Assembly: GCA_029721515.1 (NCBI GenBank)
Contig: CM056553.1
Span: 4,167,001 to 4,231,000, forward strand
Origin: Synanceia verrucosa
Lineage: Eukaryota; Chordata; Actinopteri; Perciformes; Synanceiidae
Length of the DNA: 64,000 nt
Direction: 5' to 3'
The stretch's first letter is position 1; every line of letters begins with the position of its first letter. This document shows, piece after piece, positions 10,696-23,530 of this stretch. Under the pieces are notes generated by a model that saw only the letters and a program-made list of their open reading frames with translations, did no database searches and was not told where the DNA came from. Position numbers and translations under genes: made by a program.

Positions 10696-12841
10696 ACACC
10701 AATCACCAGGTGTGCACAACAACGAGAAAAAGCTTCGCTTTGGAAAGGAAGCAGTGAAAAACTTAACATGTTAATCTGCAGCTCTGTTAACTGGTTCAGC
10801 TGTAATCAGATGAATCAGGTTCTGCTGGTTTTCTGCCCCTTAAATCTGATCATTTGGACAGGTGAGCGCAGGTGAGGCCATCTCATGTCTATTACAATTT
10901 GACCAAAGTTTAATCTCAAGATTTCTCACAGTCTCATAAATAATCTGATGAACCAAATAAAAGAGGTAAACTAATATGAAATGAAACAAGTTTTCAAAAT
11001 TCCATGTCAGCATACAAAGATTTTACTCTTTCAAACTGCCAACATGTGATGAACCAGTGCAACAGCTGAAGCATCACAAGAAACTGCAGGTATGATCACT
11101 CTTCCGATCAGAAATGAAACACACGTGTTAAAAAAGCTGAATACATTCCAAGGATGTGAGGATGCATTTTAGGCTTTTTGAGTGTTTGTGATTTGTAACA
11201 TCCAAAGTTTCGAAAGGTTCAGCAATAAAACTACTTCTGAATGAACTGAAGTTGGATGTTTGAATGAACTTTAAGCAGCTCCTTAAAGAGCTGCTGCAGC
11301 AATAAAACCTTATGACATCACTAATAAAACTTTATGACATCAAGAATAAGACTTTATAAGATCAGTATCTCTGGCTGATGTTGACACTGGACTCATTGCT
11401 GTCACTGACACTTCTTTCAAAAATGTGCAAATAACTTGCACAGCACATTTTATTTCTCTGTCTATTTTTACAGAACATAATTTGAAAGTCACATCCATTC
11501 CACAGCTAGTTAAAATGCATTTTATTTAATTAATGTGTTGAATTAGAATTTCTTTTTATATATTAAAAATATCTTCTTTTTATTGAGTACTGATTGTAAA
11601 TATTTATTATTGTTATTATCATTATTATTACTTATTCTACTATTTCATTGCTGTTGTTTATTGTTGCTTGTTGACGCTGCCGTGGCAGGTGAATTTCGGA
11701 TGAATGAAAAACTTTTCTATTCTATTCTATTTCTGCATTCTGACTTTAACCTTGAGTAATGATAAGTTCAGAGACAATGACTTTGAAAAGTGAATCCATC
11801 ATCATCATCATCCCTGCTGTGGTGAAGACGGCCAGCAGAGGCGATCCCCCACCCACGCCATCTTTGTTCTCTTCCTGTACACTTACGGTAATATCAAGCA
11901 TGCTCGCTTTTCTCAATCACCTTCACTTGTTCCGGCTCCATCAACGCTTGCTTGTTACCTTTATGTGTATATATTCAAAAGAAGTAAACAAGTTGCATTT
12001 TAACCTGGCGCCCACTCGTCCCGGAAAAGCAAAGTGTTTACGAAGGGGAGACCACAGGGTCGGAAATACTAGTAGAGCCGGTGAGAGTGGGGAGTAAACG
12101 ACACGATTAACACAGGTGCTAATAGAGTACGGCCAAGAAATGCTTTCAGTCTCAACTGACAAAGAAAAGAAAGAAGACACTCATACTTAAACAAACTAAA
12201 TCTGCACTGATGCGGCGCAGGGTGTCACGCTACGTAATAATGAAATACTGTCAATACTGATTATTATTTTTAAGTCTAGGCCATCTATCACTGAGATCTG
12301 TTGGGACCTGTAACTGCAGATAAAATAATAATTATTATTATTTTATTAGTTTAAAATGCTCTTTGTAAATCCAAGCTTTTACTATTCCAGTCCCAGTCCA
12401 AAGAGAATACCAACAGCATCTCTTACATCTCAAAGGAATATGAATGGAAATAAAAAAGACCTTGTTGATGATGATTTAGGCAAAAACACACATTTGAAGT
12501 TATTTTTAAGTGATAAAAATAATTAAAATGAGAAAAACACAAGGGTTGGTGCGATCGTTCATCCCGTGACGAACACTTGACCTCTGTGTGTCAGAGTCTG
12601 CAGCCTCGCTTCATGTCACACTTGTGCACTGCGTTTAACACTCTGGCTGACCACAAAGATCAGCTCTCACTGTGTGACGAGTCTCTGCTCCTGACCGAGA
12701 GCTGCAGTCATCACAAACCTGCCCTGCTGCAGCAACAAAGCCATGAATTTCATGGAAAAAGCTTCAGCTCTCAAATGCAGATGAAGCGTCTGTAATGATC
12801 ACATTTCTCCACAATTTTTTTTTTTTATTTTATATGTGGAG

Positions 12842-12845
<4 letters not shown>
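10696..12845. other. Gene-free intergenic stretch
   Basis: Nothing recognisable as a gene. At 11590-11735 there is an AT-rich tail ending in (TTCTA)n preceded by 'GCCGTGGCAGGTGAATTTCG', typical of a LINE/SINE 3' end. A similar tail in reverse sits near 26150-26230. Confidence 0.45.
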
Positions 12846-12885
<40 letters not shown>

Positions 12886-12891
12886 ACACAC
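12846..12891. repeat. (AT)n-(CA)n microsatellite
   Basis: About 37 bases of AT alternation followed by a short CACACA run, adjacent to the left end of the Tc1-like relic. Confidence 0.9.
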
Positions 12892-13489
12892 ACAGCAACA
12901 ATGTGAAAATGCTTGTTTGGACAAAAGGTTGCGCATGAATGGGAACATGTGCATGTTGTGACGCCGTATTCCGATGGCCAGATTAACAGAGGTGAGGTCG
13001 ACCCAGACAACTGGAGCACTGGTGTATGAAAACGGGATCAGCACTTTTGTTTGTCTGCCCAACCTGCATAAAATGGGAAAAATTCTTTTCTCTAAGTGCT
13101 TTTGTAATGATGCTGCGACTGACACAAATCCAATGTGAACGTGCTATTGGAAGACTGAGTGCTGGCACCAGTGCGCGAGATGTTGCAAGGTCAATGAACG
13201 TTCATGAATCAACAATTAGTCGTCTCAGAACCAGATTCCATGCCACGAACAGCACTTCAGATCTGCAGCGGCCTCAGCAGCTCAGAGAGGCTGACCTACG
13301 AGCACACGGGCCATACTTTGGTCTACCTTTAACTCCAATGTGCCTTTTTTTAATACATTTGATCTCTAGACAGTATTCTCTTTGTACATTTGTTGAAAGG
13401 ATGCGATAAACCAAATGCTTACTCACATTTTCCACCTTTTATATGTAGTTTGGGGCTGCTTAAAAAAAAACTTGCGTTTCTTTTGTTGC
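12892..13489 (+). mobile_element. Internally deleted Tc1/mariner-type relic
   Basis: An ORF at 13026-13409 (127 aa) encodes a clear Tc1-type helix-turn-helix: LTQIQCERAIGRLSAGTS then ARDVARSMNVHESTISRL. After 'STSDLQR' it jumps to 'LREADLRAHGPY', a segment that lies further along in intact Tc1-like transposases, so a block of the DNA-binding domain is deleted. The DDE catalytic domain is missing. Short candidate inverted ends CAGCAACAA (12892) and TTGTTGCTG (about 13480) bound roughly 600 bases. It is a dead element, not a host gene. The family name is inferred from the HTH. Confidence 0.7.
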
Positions 13490-13771
13490 TGAGTATACAT
13501 ACATATACATATATACATAAAATTCCTCAAAACCACCTGTAATCTTTCCACCTCTGGTTTGAGACTTGACTGTTTTTGAAAAGTAACAGCTCTTTTTCAC
13601 TGCTTACTAACTCTGTTTATGAAGTGACACTGACCTTTTAATTTCCACTGCACTATTTCAAGTGGTTTTTTTTTTTTTTTTTTTGACATTTTTACATCCT
13701 CTATCTTTCTGCAGAACGTTACGCTTCTGTGCCTATTTTCATTTTGGCACATTGTGCTCATTTTGATGTAA

Positions 13772-13787
13772 ATTCAGTGTGTGTGCA

Positions 13788-13830
<43 letters not shown>

Positions 13831-13834
13831 AACC
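13772..13834. repeat. (CA)n microsatellite with inverted flank
   Basis: About 20 CA units at 13788-13828. The left flank TTCAGTGTGTGTG is the reverse complement of the right end CACACACACTGAA, so the tract can fold into a hairpin. Confidence 0.85.
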
Positions 13835-14516
13835 TAATCTACCTGAGGACACTTTTTCCTCTCTGTATCACAGAAGGGACTCCTGATGAGACGGGACTCT
13901 GAGGTGATGCACCTCTCAGACCGGTCGGAGCCCCCACCCACCCTTTCCCTTACGCTGACGAAGAGAGAGAACAAACGAGAGGGGTTTTCTCTCTCAGTCT
14001 CATTCACTCACTTCCTCAACAGATGTAAAGATTGTGCATGGAGAGAATTCACAAACACTGACACGGCAGCTACTTCTGTACAATGACTAACTCATGGTGT
14101 CTCCTCAATCTCCCAAATGTGTTTAACACTAATGCTAATGAATTATTCTGTGATATTTCTGTCCAAATGTTGCCATTTCCTGTTGACCTGAAACCCAAAG
14201 AGCTTTTACTCACTTTGCCCTTTTCCTGGTCTAAAAATCTTGTGACATGTGTGAAAAGTGGGTGTGCATGAACGACACATGCAGATTTTATGATGAAACT
14301 TCTCCAGGTTTGAATTGCTCTTCATAATGCAGGTCAGTATTCTGACAGTAGTTTTCCATCAAATGTGAAAAAGTGCTACTACTTTTCCACAGAGAGGACT
14401 GGTGATGATGCTGGGAAGCAGGACAGTGGTGTTTCCTGACTCCCTGACATCCTTATGCTCATTTTCATAATTTTGGGGGTTTCTACTGCAACATTTTACA
14501 TGAACATTTATATGAA
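13835..14516. other. Gene-free intergenic stretch
   Basis: No gene seen. Short ORFs lack splice signals and recognisable domains. Confidence 0.4.
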
Positions 14517-14580
14517 TTAACTCACTGAGTTTTATTAAACAAAGTGCCTTGTGCCAGCGTTTTTTGCCCGTTCTGAGTCC
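14517..14580 (-). repeat. MITE family B, 5' fragment
   Basis: Starts TTAACTCACTGAG and continues 'AAAGTGCCTTGTGCCAGCG', matching one end of the TTAA-flanked family described at 63163-63661. The rest is absent. Confidence 0.6.
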
Positions 14581-14994
14581 ACACATTCATCTGGGTTTGC
14601 TCCATTGGAGATGTATTTCAGAAGGCGGGGTCCTCTAAAAAATCCTTGCATGTGATTGGATAAACCACTTGTTGCTACTTCAACCACTGATATCAAAACC
14701 AACCCGTGAAGCTGATGAGAGCGACGCAGGGGAAACCAAAACAGCTACGTCACATCTATGAAAATCCCGCCCGGCAATCCTGATTGGCTCAGTCATTTTT
14801 TACTTGCTTGAAGTCCTTCCCATCAGGTGCAAGTCCAGATGGATGTGTGGAGCTCCAACGCCATGTGGAGCTAGGCGGAACTACATTCAGCTGGCGAGAG
14901 TCAGGTTAACCACTTGCCGCAGCAAGAACACCAAAAAAATAAAAATAAAAATAGATATTTCACTGATTTCTCTTGTAGCACCCACCCAAAAGCT

Positions 14995-15452
14995 CAGAGC
15001 CCATCAGGTATCAAAAAATGAATGATTTTTCGGTACCAAATTCCGATACCCAAGTGTCTGTGAGTCACGCTCTCAGATATCTCTAGAGACAGGGGTACGT
15101 CGCCTTCAAATTCGAGAAACATTGACGGTAAAACAGAGGAGTATGTCATCACAGCAGCATTGGGAGCCCAAGCGTGTGTGTTTAGGCTCATGGTGCGTTC
15201 AAGTTATACATGAATGTCGGAATTTCCAAGCTCAAAATCAGAATTTAAATCAGAACCCCCGTGAATCTCACCGACCTGACATAGAATTCATGCTATCTGC
15301 TACTGACATGAACAGTAGTTAGTAATAATAATAATAAAACTGATGATGACCACGATGAAAGCCCAAATTACACAAAAATAACTTATTGAGGTATCAAAAA
15401 GAGTATAGTTCCAGCATCGTATCAAAAATGTTTGAACAATATCCAGCCCTAG
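14995..15452 (+). repeat. hAT-like MITE family C, copy 1
   Basis: Shares 'CCAAATTCCGATACCCAAG', 'GACAT..AATTCATGCTATCTGC' and 'AAGCCCAAATTACACAAAAA' with the copy at 30548-31395. It ends 'ATCCAGCCCTA'. It lies about 600 bases upstream of il21. Confidence 0.7.
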
Positions 15453-15899
15453 GACTAACTTGTATACATGTGACCCTAATAACCCTCGACAATGTATGTC
15501 TTTTTTTTTTTTTGTCGTCTGTTTGAACTGTGAAATTAGTTTCAAAAGCGTCATCCTGGAAGCTCCTTTAAGAAAACTTCAGGTCGTATTCCTAAATACG
15601 GCTGAAGTCGACTTCCTCTTCCACTGAGAAAACAGAGCATGTCCCTTTGGTTCGATACTTAAAAGGGTTTCCTGTTGTTGCAGCATGCTCTGTGTTTGTG
15701 TGGGAGGCCACCATGCAGTTAACACACTCAGGTTGTCAATACCACACCTACGAACGCTACCTATGACACGGTGCTGCTGCGGCTCCACTGATTCAAAATG
15801 AAAATGGGAAGTGCCGTCTTCCTGTCGTTTCCTGTCGGGTGCACTCAAACAACTTTACGTTCACACACTCGCATCTATAGGCCCCACGCAGGCACGGCC

Positions 15900-16031
15900 T
15901 GACGACACTTTCGAATCACGTAGTGGTGACTGCCAGTGGAAAAGAAAATTTCATTAGTCACACACACCAGTTTCTGCAGCTTTCCAGCTCTCTGCAAGTG
16001 GTTTTCCTGTTCCTCAGGGATACGTATAAAA
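15900..16031 (+). promoter_or_regulatory. il21: il21 proximal promoter
   Basis: TATA box TATAAAAA at 16025-16032, about 85 bases before the ATG. Upstream is a compact NFAT/IRF-like run GGAAAAGAAAATTTC (15938-15952) followed by an AP-1-like TTAGTCA (15954-15960). NFAT and AP-1 control of IL21 in activated T cells is known in mammals; the site calls here are by eye. Confidence 0.55.
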
Positions 16032-16111
16032 AGGTAAGCAACACAACTGTCTGCATTTCCAGTAAAATCTCTCCAAAAGCGTTTTGTGATCTACTGCAAC
16101 GCACTCTGAAT

Positions 16112-18696
16112 ATGAAGCTGCTTGTGTTTTGCGTTTTTGCAGTCTGGTGCAGTTTTTCGGCTGGCACATCGGCAAACCAGGCTGACAGAACGTTGCACAA
16201 GAGGAAACTAGAAGAAGTCCTAAGACAGTTGGATAATGTGAGAGGAAGCCTGCAGGTAGGTTCACCTACATTTACTTGGTTTTTTTTTTTTTTTTTTTTT
16301 TTTTACATCTTCGACCTCGTACTAATACTTTCTCGGTTCGTGTCTCGCAGCACAACGAGCAGATGGAGCTTCATACTCCACCGAGGAATATTGAGGTAAG
16401 ACAAACCAAGCTGTTGACATAATATTATTGACAGTATGGTCACAGCAACACTTAATATTTGTGGTTGCTTACTCACTGTTGTTGTTCTCCCACTGACTGC
16501 AGTTACTAATTGTCATGTGCCCATTACTGTAGGAGGACATCAAATGATGTGTGAAATCACAAAGTGTGTGTTGGGCTGTGACGTGCTAACCTCACAGCAA
16601 TTATATATATATGTAAATTTATTTTGTGTTGTTTAGTTTCACATCTTCTACAAGTTAAAAAAAGTATAATGAAATTGATTCCACTTTGCTCAATGGTCGA
16701 CTAAAAACTGTAGTTACAGAAAATTAAATTTGAAAATTCAAATTAAAGATAACGTCCTTATATTTTTAATTTGATTTTAAAACTTGAAATCTACTTCAAA
16801 TAATAAGCATTTGAGGTTATTAATAACACTGAAAATTAAGTTTCATGGTTAAACGATATTTACTTACTGTAGTTAGTATACAAATATATATATATATATA
16901 TATTTTTATTTAATTTAATTTTTAGTTTTTTTTTGTGTGTTTAGATAACATCCCAAAAACTTTGCACAAACTACCCAACATGCATATCATTTATTTGTAA
17001 AATGTACTACTAGTAACAAGAAAATCTATCTATTGATATGCCTATCAGATTTGTATGGCTGCAATGACATTAAGATATATAAATATATATTAAGATATTA
17101 AGTGCCCAACAGGACATTTCTGTATAATTCAAGCTTTTTGAAAGCAAGCCCTACATTTTGCAGTGTTAAGCGGCACTCTTGTGACCAAACCAATCCTCAA
17201 CATGAGTACTTCTCTTAAAATAAACTGACGTTAAGCCCAGCTGCGTTACTTGTAAACCCAGATCAGTCGTCTTTCTTGTCAGGCTGAGTCAAGTCAAGAG
17301 CTCAGTGTTTTTTCCTCACAGCTTCCGTTGCGTTCTGAAGTGAAATGTGATGAGTAATCAAGCGGGGAGCACTCAAAACCATGACACTTCCTCACACTGT
17401 CGAGCGTGCTGAAAACATTTGACTTTTGTTGAAAAACTGTCAGATGGTGAGGATCCCAGAGTGGGTGTGAAGCCGCTATTCTGCACATCAAAGAATAACA
17501 ATAAATCACACCAGGAATAATATAACATATCAAGTCTCTTCACTGTCATCTAAAACGTTGATTTGACCCGAGCTGGTTGAGTTCATGAACGCCACATGTG
17601 CATCTAATAAGCTGCTTCACTTGGAAAAAAGATGTCACATCAAAAGAAAAAAATGAAGACAAAAGAGCAACCAGGGCACTTTTGGGAACAGAAAGTTATC
17701 TTTAAAATAGGGGAAACTTGAAGTTTCAGTTGAAGTAAAAGTGTCATGCAAGAATCAGACTGGAAAGAAACTGCAGAGATGAAGTCATGACATGAAACCA
17801 GAGACAACAACTTTCTTGGAAATGTTGTGATGGCATTGATGAGAGGACTTTTTTTCCCCTAAAATGAAGACGAATAGAATCTAACAACTCTTTGTTGTGA
17901 TGAATCTGTCATAAATCAAGTAGCATTGAATCAAACACTGACATGGATTTCATGTTCCAGCTCAAACAAATTGGGTATTATTAAATATTTAGCAATGATT
18001 ATGGTGCATTAGTTTTTATAAGGTGTGTTATTGATGTTATATTGACATGGCTTTGTCGTTATGTCACAGGACTGCTGCTGTCTGTCAGCCCTGCAGTGCT
18101 TCAGGGCAAACCTGCACGTGAAATTCAACGTCACGGAAAAACAAAACAAAAAACTTTACAAGAGCCTCAAGAGTCACATCACCGTGAGTAAATGAGTGGG
18201 AAGGATTTAATATCTAACAGCATCAACATCACATCTGTTTAAAAACTGACAGAAATTATTTGATGTATTTCAGGAGAAAGGACTTTGTATTTCTTCTCAT
18301 GCAGGAAATCCTCAGGTAAGAGAAAAAATTATCAATATTTTCTTGTTGTCTCTTTAAATTTGGTGGTTACTGATACTCCAGTTACATTAAAGCTGATTTT
18401 CTTATGTTCGCTTGTTTCATTTTAGTCCACCTGCCAGGACTGCGACTCACATCCGAAGGAAAATGCCGGGGAATTTTTCACAAGACTAGAAAATCTTATT
18501 CAAAAGGTAATGGTTTTATCGTCATCTTTTCACTGACACATTTTATTAAAAAAAAAAGTGCAAAATACAACATTTTGATTGGTTGGAAATGTGTTGCATT
18601 ACAACATCACTGGTGTTAAAATGTGAATATCACTTTCTCCCTCTTCAGGCCATAACCAGACTGAGCATGAGCTCAGAGGAGAAGATCTTTTTGTAA
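16112..18696 (+). CDS. il21: Interleukin-21
   Basis: Six coding exons: 16112-16255, 16351-16395, 18070-18183, 18274-18315, 18426-18506, 18649-18696; all junctions GT-AG and phase 0; 157 aa. A signal peptide is visible (MKLLVFCVFAVWCSFSAGTSA). Exon 3 has the Cys cluster DCCCLSALQCF (Cys 65-67 and 73) matching human NCEWSAFSCF. Exon 5 has CQDCDS (Cys 118 and 121) followed by EFFTRLENLIQKAI, matching human CPSCDS...EFLERFKSLLQKMI. One N-glycosylation site (NVT, residue 83). Secreted four-helix cytokine acting through IL-21R and the common gamma chain. Human IL21 is usually described with five exons; the 14-residue exon 4 here looks like the extra one. The cetn4-il21-il2 order agrees with human. 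Confidence 0.93.
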
Positions 18697-18749
18697 CCAC
18701 GGAGTGAATGTAGAGAAGACACTACTAAAAGATGCTAAACATGTTATAG

Positions 18750-18790
18750 CCTTCTAAATATTTAACTTATTTAATATTTATTTAGACAGT
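18750..18790 (+). promoter_or_regulatory. il21: AU-rich element in il21 3' UTR
   Basis: Several overlapping ATTTA motifs within about 35 bases (AAATATTTAACTTATTTA and TATTTATTTA). Such elements destabilise cytokine mRNAs. Candidate polyadenylation signals ATTAAA follow at 18941-18946 and 19001-19006. Confidence 0.65.
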
Positions 18791-19019
18791 GGTGATGGAC
18801 CCACTCAAGCTATGAAGATTGTATTCTCAGGAAAGCTGCTTTGCCGCCCCCTAGTGGACTTGGCAGTTTTTTCTCTTTTTTTTCACTGAATGTGAAAGTT
18901 AATTTATTTTATATGTTGTAGTTCTCACAGAATATAAAGTATTAAATTGTATTTCTACTATGTATGACTTGCTTGAGTAAAGATATTGTGTTTTGAAAAT
19001 ATTAAATCAATTACAAAGA

Positions 19020-20112
19020 ACAAAGAAGCTTTTTTTTTGGTTTGCTTGGCTTATTTGTAAGACATCAACTTATGGTGACAAGTTGTAAAAAAAAATCTAA
19101 TAGAACATGTTTATATGTTACCAAAAAACTATCGTCTTTTATTCATAATTTTGGACTGAAAGCACAAGATTAAACCAGAAGACAAACTGTTTTCTATTTT
19201 CAGCAGTAGGGGGCGACAGGAATCTTTTCAGCTGATGTTCAGTTTCTCAATTTCAGCCTGAATATCATCCAATATCCAGTGGTCTTACTTATTCCATCCT
19301 ATTTTATTCTATTTCATATACTATTTATGTCTAATTTCATGCGTTTTCATTGCTGCTACAGTAAAGAGCTGCTTAAACTGCCTTCTACTGTTAAATGACA
19401 AGGACAATAATCATTCTATTTTTTCCACATATTAGTGTACATAACTGTCCTGTCTATTCTTTACATTGATGCGTTCGGTTTTGTTGTCCTTGTTCCTAGC
19501 TGTTATTTTTATTTCTGTGTCAGTACACTGAGAGATGAACTAATCGGGTTCTTGATTTCCTATTATAATGTATTCATTACACTGATTCTTCCAAGAGAAG
19601 GTGCATCATTTGACATGTTTGGATATCAAAATACTACAACATGGGACAAGTGGCGTGATCTCAGACCCAGATCTAAATAAGCAGGAGACGACATATGAAA
19701 CTAAACCACATTTAATACCAGCATTGATTTAAAAACCTCTTAACCACCACACCTGTTGTTCTGCCTCCTGTCCAAAAAGGACAAAAATAAATAGGGTTTA
19801 TCGTCAGAAGTATAAATGCTGCATGAATAATTCTGGTCACCTGTGACATAAACACAAATTTCACAAATTTACACAAATTTCAGAACACGTCCAGCACATC
19901 GAGGAAAACCTTTTGCATTTCCGGTTGTGGGGTGAAAGTATGGAATATTTTGGAAGGGAAGCTCAGGGAATGTGGACCAGTTTTAAAAAAAAAAAGTATA
20001 AAGGCATTTGATTATCACAGTTATTTATTTATTTGTCTTTTCTGGTGTGTACTTATCTAGTTATTTATTTATTCTTGCTTTTCTTTTGTTATGGATATGT
20101 TTGGGATATATC
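19020..20112. other. Gene-free intergenic stretch
   Basis: No gene recognised; AT-rich, with a TTCTATTT-type retroposon-like tail near 19290-19420. Confidence 0.4.
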
Positions 20113-20120
20113 ACGCAGAG

Positions 20121-20748
20121 TAGGGCTGTAAAATTAACCTAATTTTGCAAACCCCCTCACCCCTGCCGCAATCCCGCTACTCTGCGTGATCACCGCAAAC
20201 CCTCTACCCTCCACTATCCCTCACAATCACCGCATCCCTGCCGATCACTCCTTGTCCTCTGGCATAAAATGTGTCCAAACTGTGGACACAGTGTTCATCT
20301 TAACAAGATTTGTGTCTATTGTTGAATCAAATCAAGTCAACAGAGCAGCGTAAACAACTATGGACAGTACTACATAAGAGGGGTGTGTCTGCTATAAGCA
20401 CTGACTATTGAAACTGAACTCTGACTGTTTATGCAATGCTTCTGTCTTTTACTACTGTCTATTATGTCTTTATATATTCACTTTAATCAGGAGAAGCACT
20501 GAAACCTCCAAATAATTCAGAACAATAATAAAAAAGTTCTGTTTCTGCGTCTAGCTTTAAAAACAGGATGTTACTAATATTACTGTTTATATTTCATATC
20601 AAACACCATATGCAGTGTTGTTTTTTGACAGAGAGAAATGATGAAGAAATGCATTGTGTAACTCAAAAATAATCCTTTGGATAATGGTGATTAAAATATT
20701 GACCAAAATAATGGTGATAATGATTTTTTCCATAATGGAGCAGCCCTA
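20121..20748. mobile_element. hAT-like MITE with 8-bp target duplication
   Basis: Ends TAGGGCTG and CAGCCCTA are perfect 8-base inverted termini. Flanking octamers ACGCAGAG (20113-20120) and ATGCAGAG (20749-20756) match at 7 of 8 positions, the target-site duplication length of hAT elements. 628 bases, no transposase ORF. Most of its interior recurs inverted at 23021-23530 and in diverged form at 27554-28065. Confidence 0.7.
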
Positions 20749-22706
20749 ATGCAGAGCACACAGCAGCTAGTGATAAGCAAACACACAGCAACATGCTATA
20801 TTTGATATTACATTTGAAAATATCTGTTTGCAGTGCACTTTACATGGAAGTGTTGTTTATTTCTTTTTGCTGCTCATGTACACTTTGTTATTTGTTCATA
20901 AATTAAGTACATTTATATCTGTTTTAATTTGTTATCTTTTATTAACAAAGCTAAATGTTTATGTCTAGTCTGATGTCTTCACTCACATGGTAAGGTATAC
21001 AGTTCATTCATTCATCAGTAGTATTGATCGGTATCGGGTATCGACCGATACGCTCAGTCCAGGTATCGGTATCAGGATTGGCTCAGAAAAAACTGGATCG
21101 TTGCATCCCTAGTAGTGATAAAAATTAATGAAGATAACCTACTAATGGGAAGTTAATTTATTATTTAGATATCATTGAAGGGGTGGGATTAAAGCAGTGC
21201 ATACTTCCTCCCACTCCTTTTCGAATATGTTAACACAGCATAGCATTTTCAGTTGGTGCAGACATATTCTGCTTTTGTTTTGTATTGCATGTGTATGACT
21301 ATTTGTTTGCCTTTTTTTGTTGTTTACATCTTCAAAATAAACTGAAAAAAACCCAGGCTTTTAAAAATGTTTCAATACAAAAAAGACCATACAACAGAAA
21401 TTAGGTTAAAGGTTGGATTAAACAAAGGGTTTCCCACCATGAGACAGCACCAAGCCTCTGTTTAGTTTAAGATATCTGTACCATTGTGACATGTTTGGAC
21501 CTGTTTTCATATCATTGTGTTATTGTATTATACATATGGTTCTTAAAGCTGATTAATAAATAAAACAACATGAAATCACACTTATGTCGCCTGAGGGGGA
21601 CAACTTTTTCCTCATTCCTCCTCAAATGGCTCTGTGTCTTTATTTAGCTCTATAGGTGCATTTGGTGTCACTATTGGCTTAAAACTATTACGTATGTTTG
21701 TACATTGAAAATGTTTGATCCTAAAAACAGGTGGATTTATAACAGGTGCAGATAAGGTTAAATTCTGTGGCAAAACATTTGCCACTCAAAAAAAAAAAAT
21801 AATAAACACCTCAACACAAACAACAAACTGTCCAAATACCTGACAACTCTCACAATGACAGGTGCAAACACACAGCAGACACCTCTGCAAACACCTCTAC
21901 TGTGGACTTCCCAGACGATGAGGGGATTTCAGCAACACCAACAATCTGAGACAGAAATTCAGTGGTGGAGGGGAGGGATGAGCACATCCAAAAAGAAAGG
22001 AAATAAAAAATTTACATTGACAATGGGTTCATGTTTTGAATTCCATGTCCAAATACAATGAGCAACAAATGAGTGAGAAAGGTTAAAAAGGTGTGCGTTC
22101 TCTCTGACAAACAGGATATTAAATCTCCGCTAAAGGACCAGTCTAGTCTTCATTAAAGCACATCAACATAATATTCATACTCACACCCCCTAAAACAATC
22201 AGCAGTTTTGCAGGATTTGTAGGAGACGTTTCTAAAAAGAATGAGGGCATGTACTGTTGTTATAGTACAGAGTGATGAGTGCTATATTAATCTCCTGTAG
22301 TAAAACAATAAATTACAGCAGCATGAGGATAAAGCGTCTCCTTAGTAGAGTACAGACATGGTGGAGGAGAGGAAAATCTGTTTCCTTCCGTCAAAGACAG
22401 AAACACAGAAAAATGCTTCATGTTGATTTGAAAACAAACAGACTGGAACTAGACTGACTTATTCTTCAGATATCACGTTCAGGAGCGTTCAGAACAGGCA
22501 GAATTTAATGGAAACGTGAGAATGCGATCATTCACTAAATGTGTAATAGATATCTGAGGAACATTAACAACACGTAGGAAAAGTTAACCATAATAGCCTT
22601 CATCCAGCTATGAGATTCATCACTTATTAATCTGATGAAAAATGCGAGAGAATAAACACAGAATGAGAAGTTTATCATGTGATATGATTGGAATAACTTG
22701 GTGACA
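20749..22706. other. Gene-free repeat-rich stretch
   Basis: No gene recognised. 20821-20880 recurs inverted at 23022-23085. A 'GGTATCGGGTATCGACCGATA' type repeat fragment lies near 21030. Confidence 0.4.
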
Positions 22707-23020
22707 TATAACTCTTTGAGGGCCACTTAAGTCTTTCCCCGTCAAAGTGTTTTTTCTGTGGTCTCTCGCAGCCTGTCAGTAATTTTGGGGCTTCTGTGAT
22801 TTTTATTCGGGCCATAAAAATATGGTATACACCACAGAGATCAAAGCAGGAAGTGGAGACGATCGAGATTCTGGACAACAAGTGGTGAATTTGGTGAAAG
22901 TGTCCTCTACTCTACCTCTGATAAAACAAGAATGGAACAAGGTCAAAATAAACATTTTTTTTTCATGATGAAATAGAGAGTCTCTACTTTCATTTGAGCT
23001 ATTCAGTGTTTTCAGAGACA
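22707..23020 (+). repeat. MITE family B copy, 3' truncated
   Basis: Starts 'ATAACTCTTTGAGGGCCA', shares 'GTATACACCACAGAGATCAA', 'CTCTACCTCTGATAAAACAA' and 'ATGATGAAATAGAGAGTCTC' with the full copy at 63163-63661, and stops abruptly after 'CAGTGTTTTCAGAGACA' where the family-D sequence begins. Confidence 0.75.
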
Positions 23021-23530
23021 AAAATGTACATGAGCAGCAAAAAGAAATCAATAACACTTCCATGTAAAGTGCACTGCAAAAAACAACACTGCATATGGTG
23101 TTTGATATGAAATATAAACAGTAATATTAGTAACATCCTGTTTTTAAAGCTAGACGGAGAAACAGAACTTTTTTATTATTGTTATGAATTATTTGGAGGT
23201 TTCAGTGCTTCTCCTGATTAAAGTGAATATATAAAGACATAATAGACAGTAGTAAAAGACAGAAGCATTGCATAAACAGTCAGAGTTCAGTTTCAATAGT
23301 CAGTGCTTATAGCAGACACACCACTCTTATGTAGTACTGTCCATAGTTGTTTACGCTGCTCTGTTGACTTGATTTGATTCAACAATAGACACTAATGTTG
23401 TTAAGATGAACACTGTGTCCACAGTTTGGACACATTTTATGCCAGAGGATCGGCGGGGTTGCGATGATTGTGAGGGTAGTGGGTTCGCCTGATCATGGAG
23501 GGTACGCTGCGTGATGACGTAACCCGCGTT
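23021..23530 (-). repeat. Family D repeat, inverted copy of 20140-20880
   Basis: Reverse complement of the 20140-20880 region over several hundred bases, for example 'GCTTATAGCAGACACACCAC' versus the complement of 'GGGTGTGTCTGCTATAAGC', with about 190 internal bases (20632-20826) missing. It forms a large inverted pair with a loop of about 2.1 kb. Confidence 0.8.

Noticed and set aside
14730..14810. Possible upstream promoter (TACGTCAC, CCCGCCC, ATTGGCT) 1.3 kb before il21
   Set aside because: No adjacent exon on either strand; too weak to call.
15923..16399. 158-aa ORF over il21 exons 1 and 2
   Set aside because: It begins upstream of the TATA box and crosses intron 1; the real start is the ATG at 16112.
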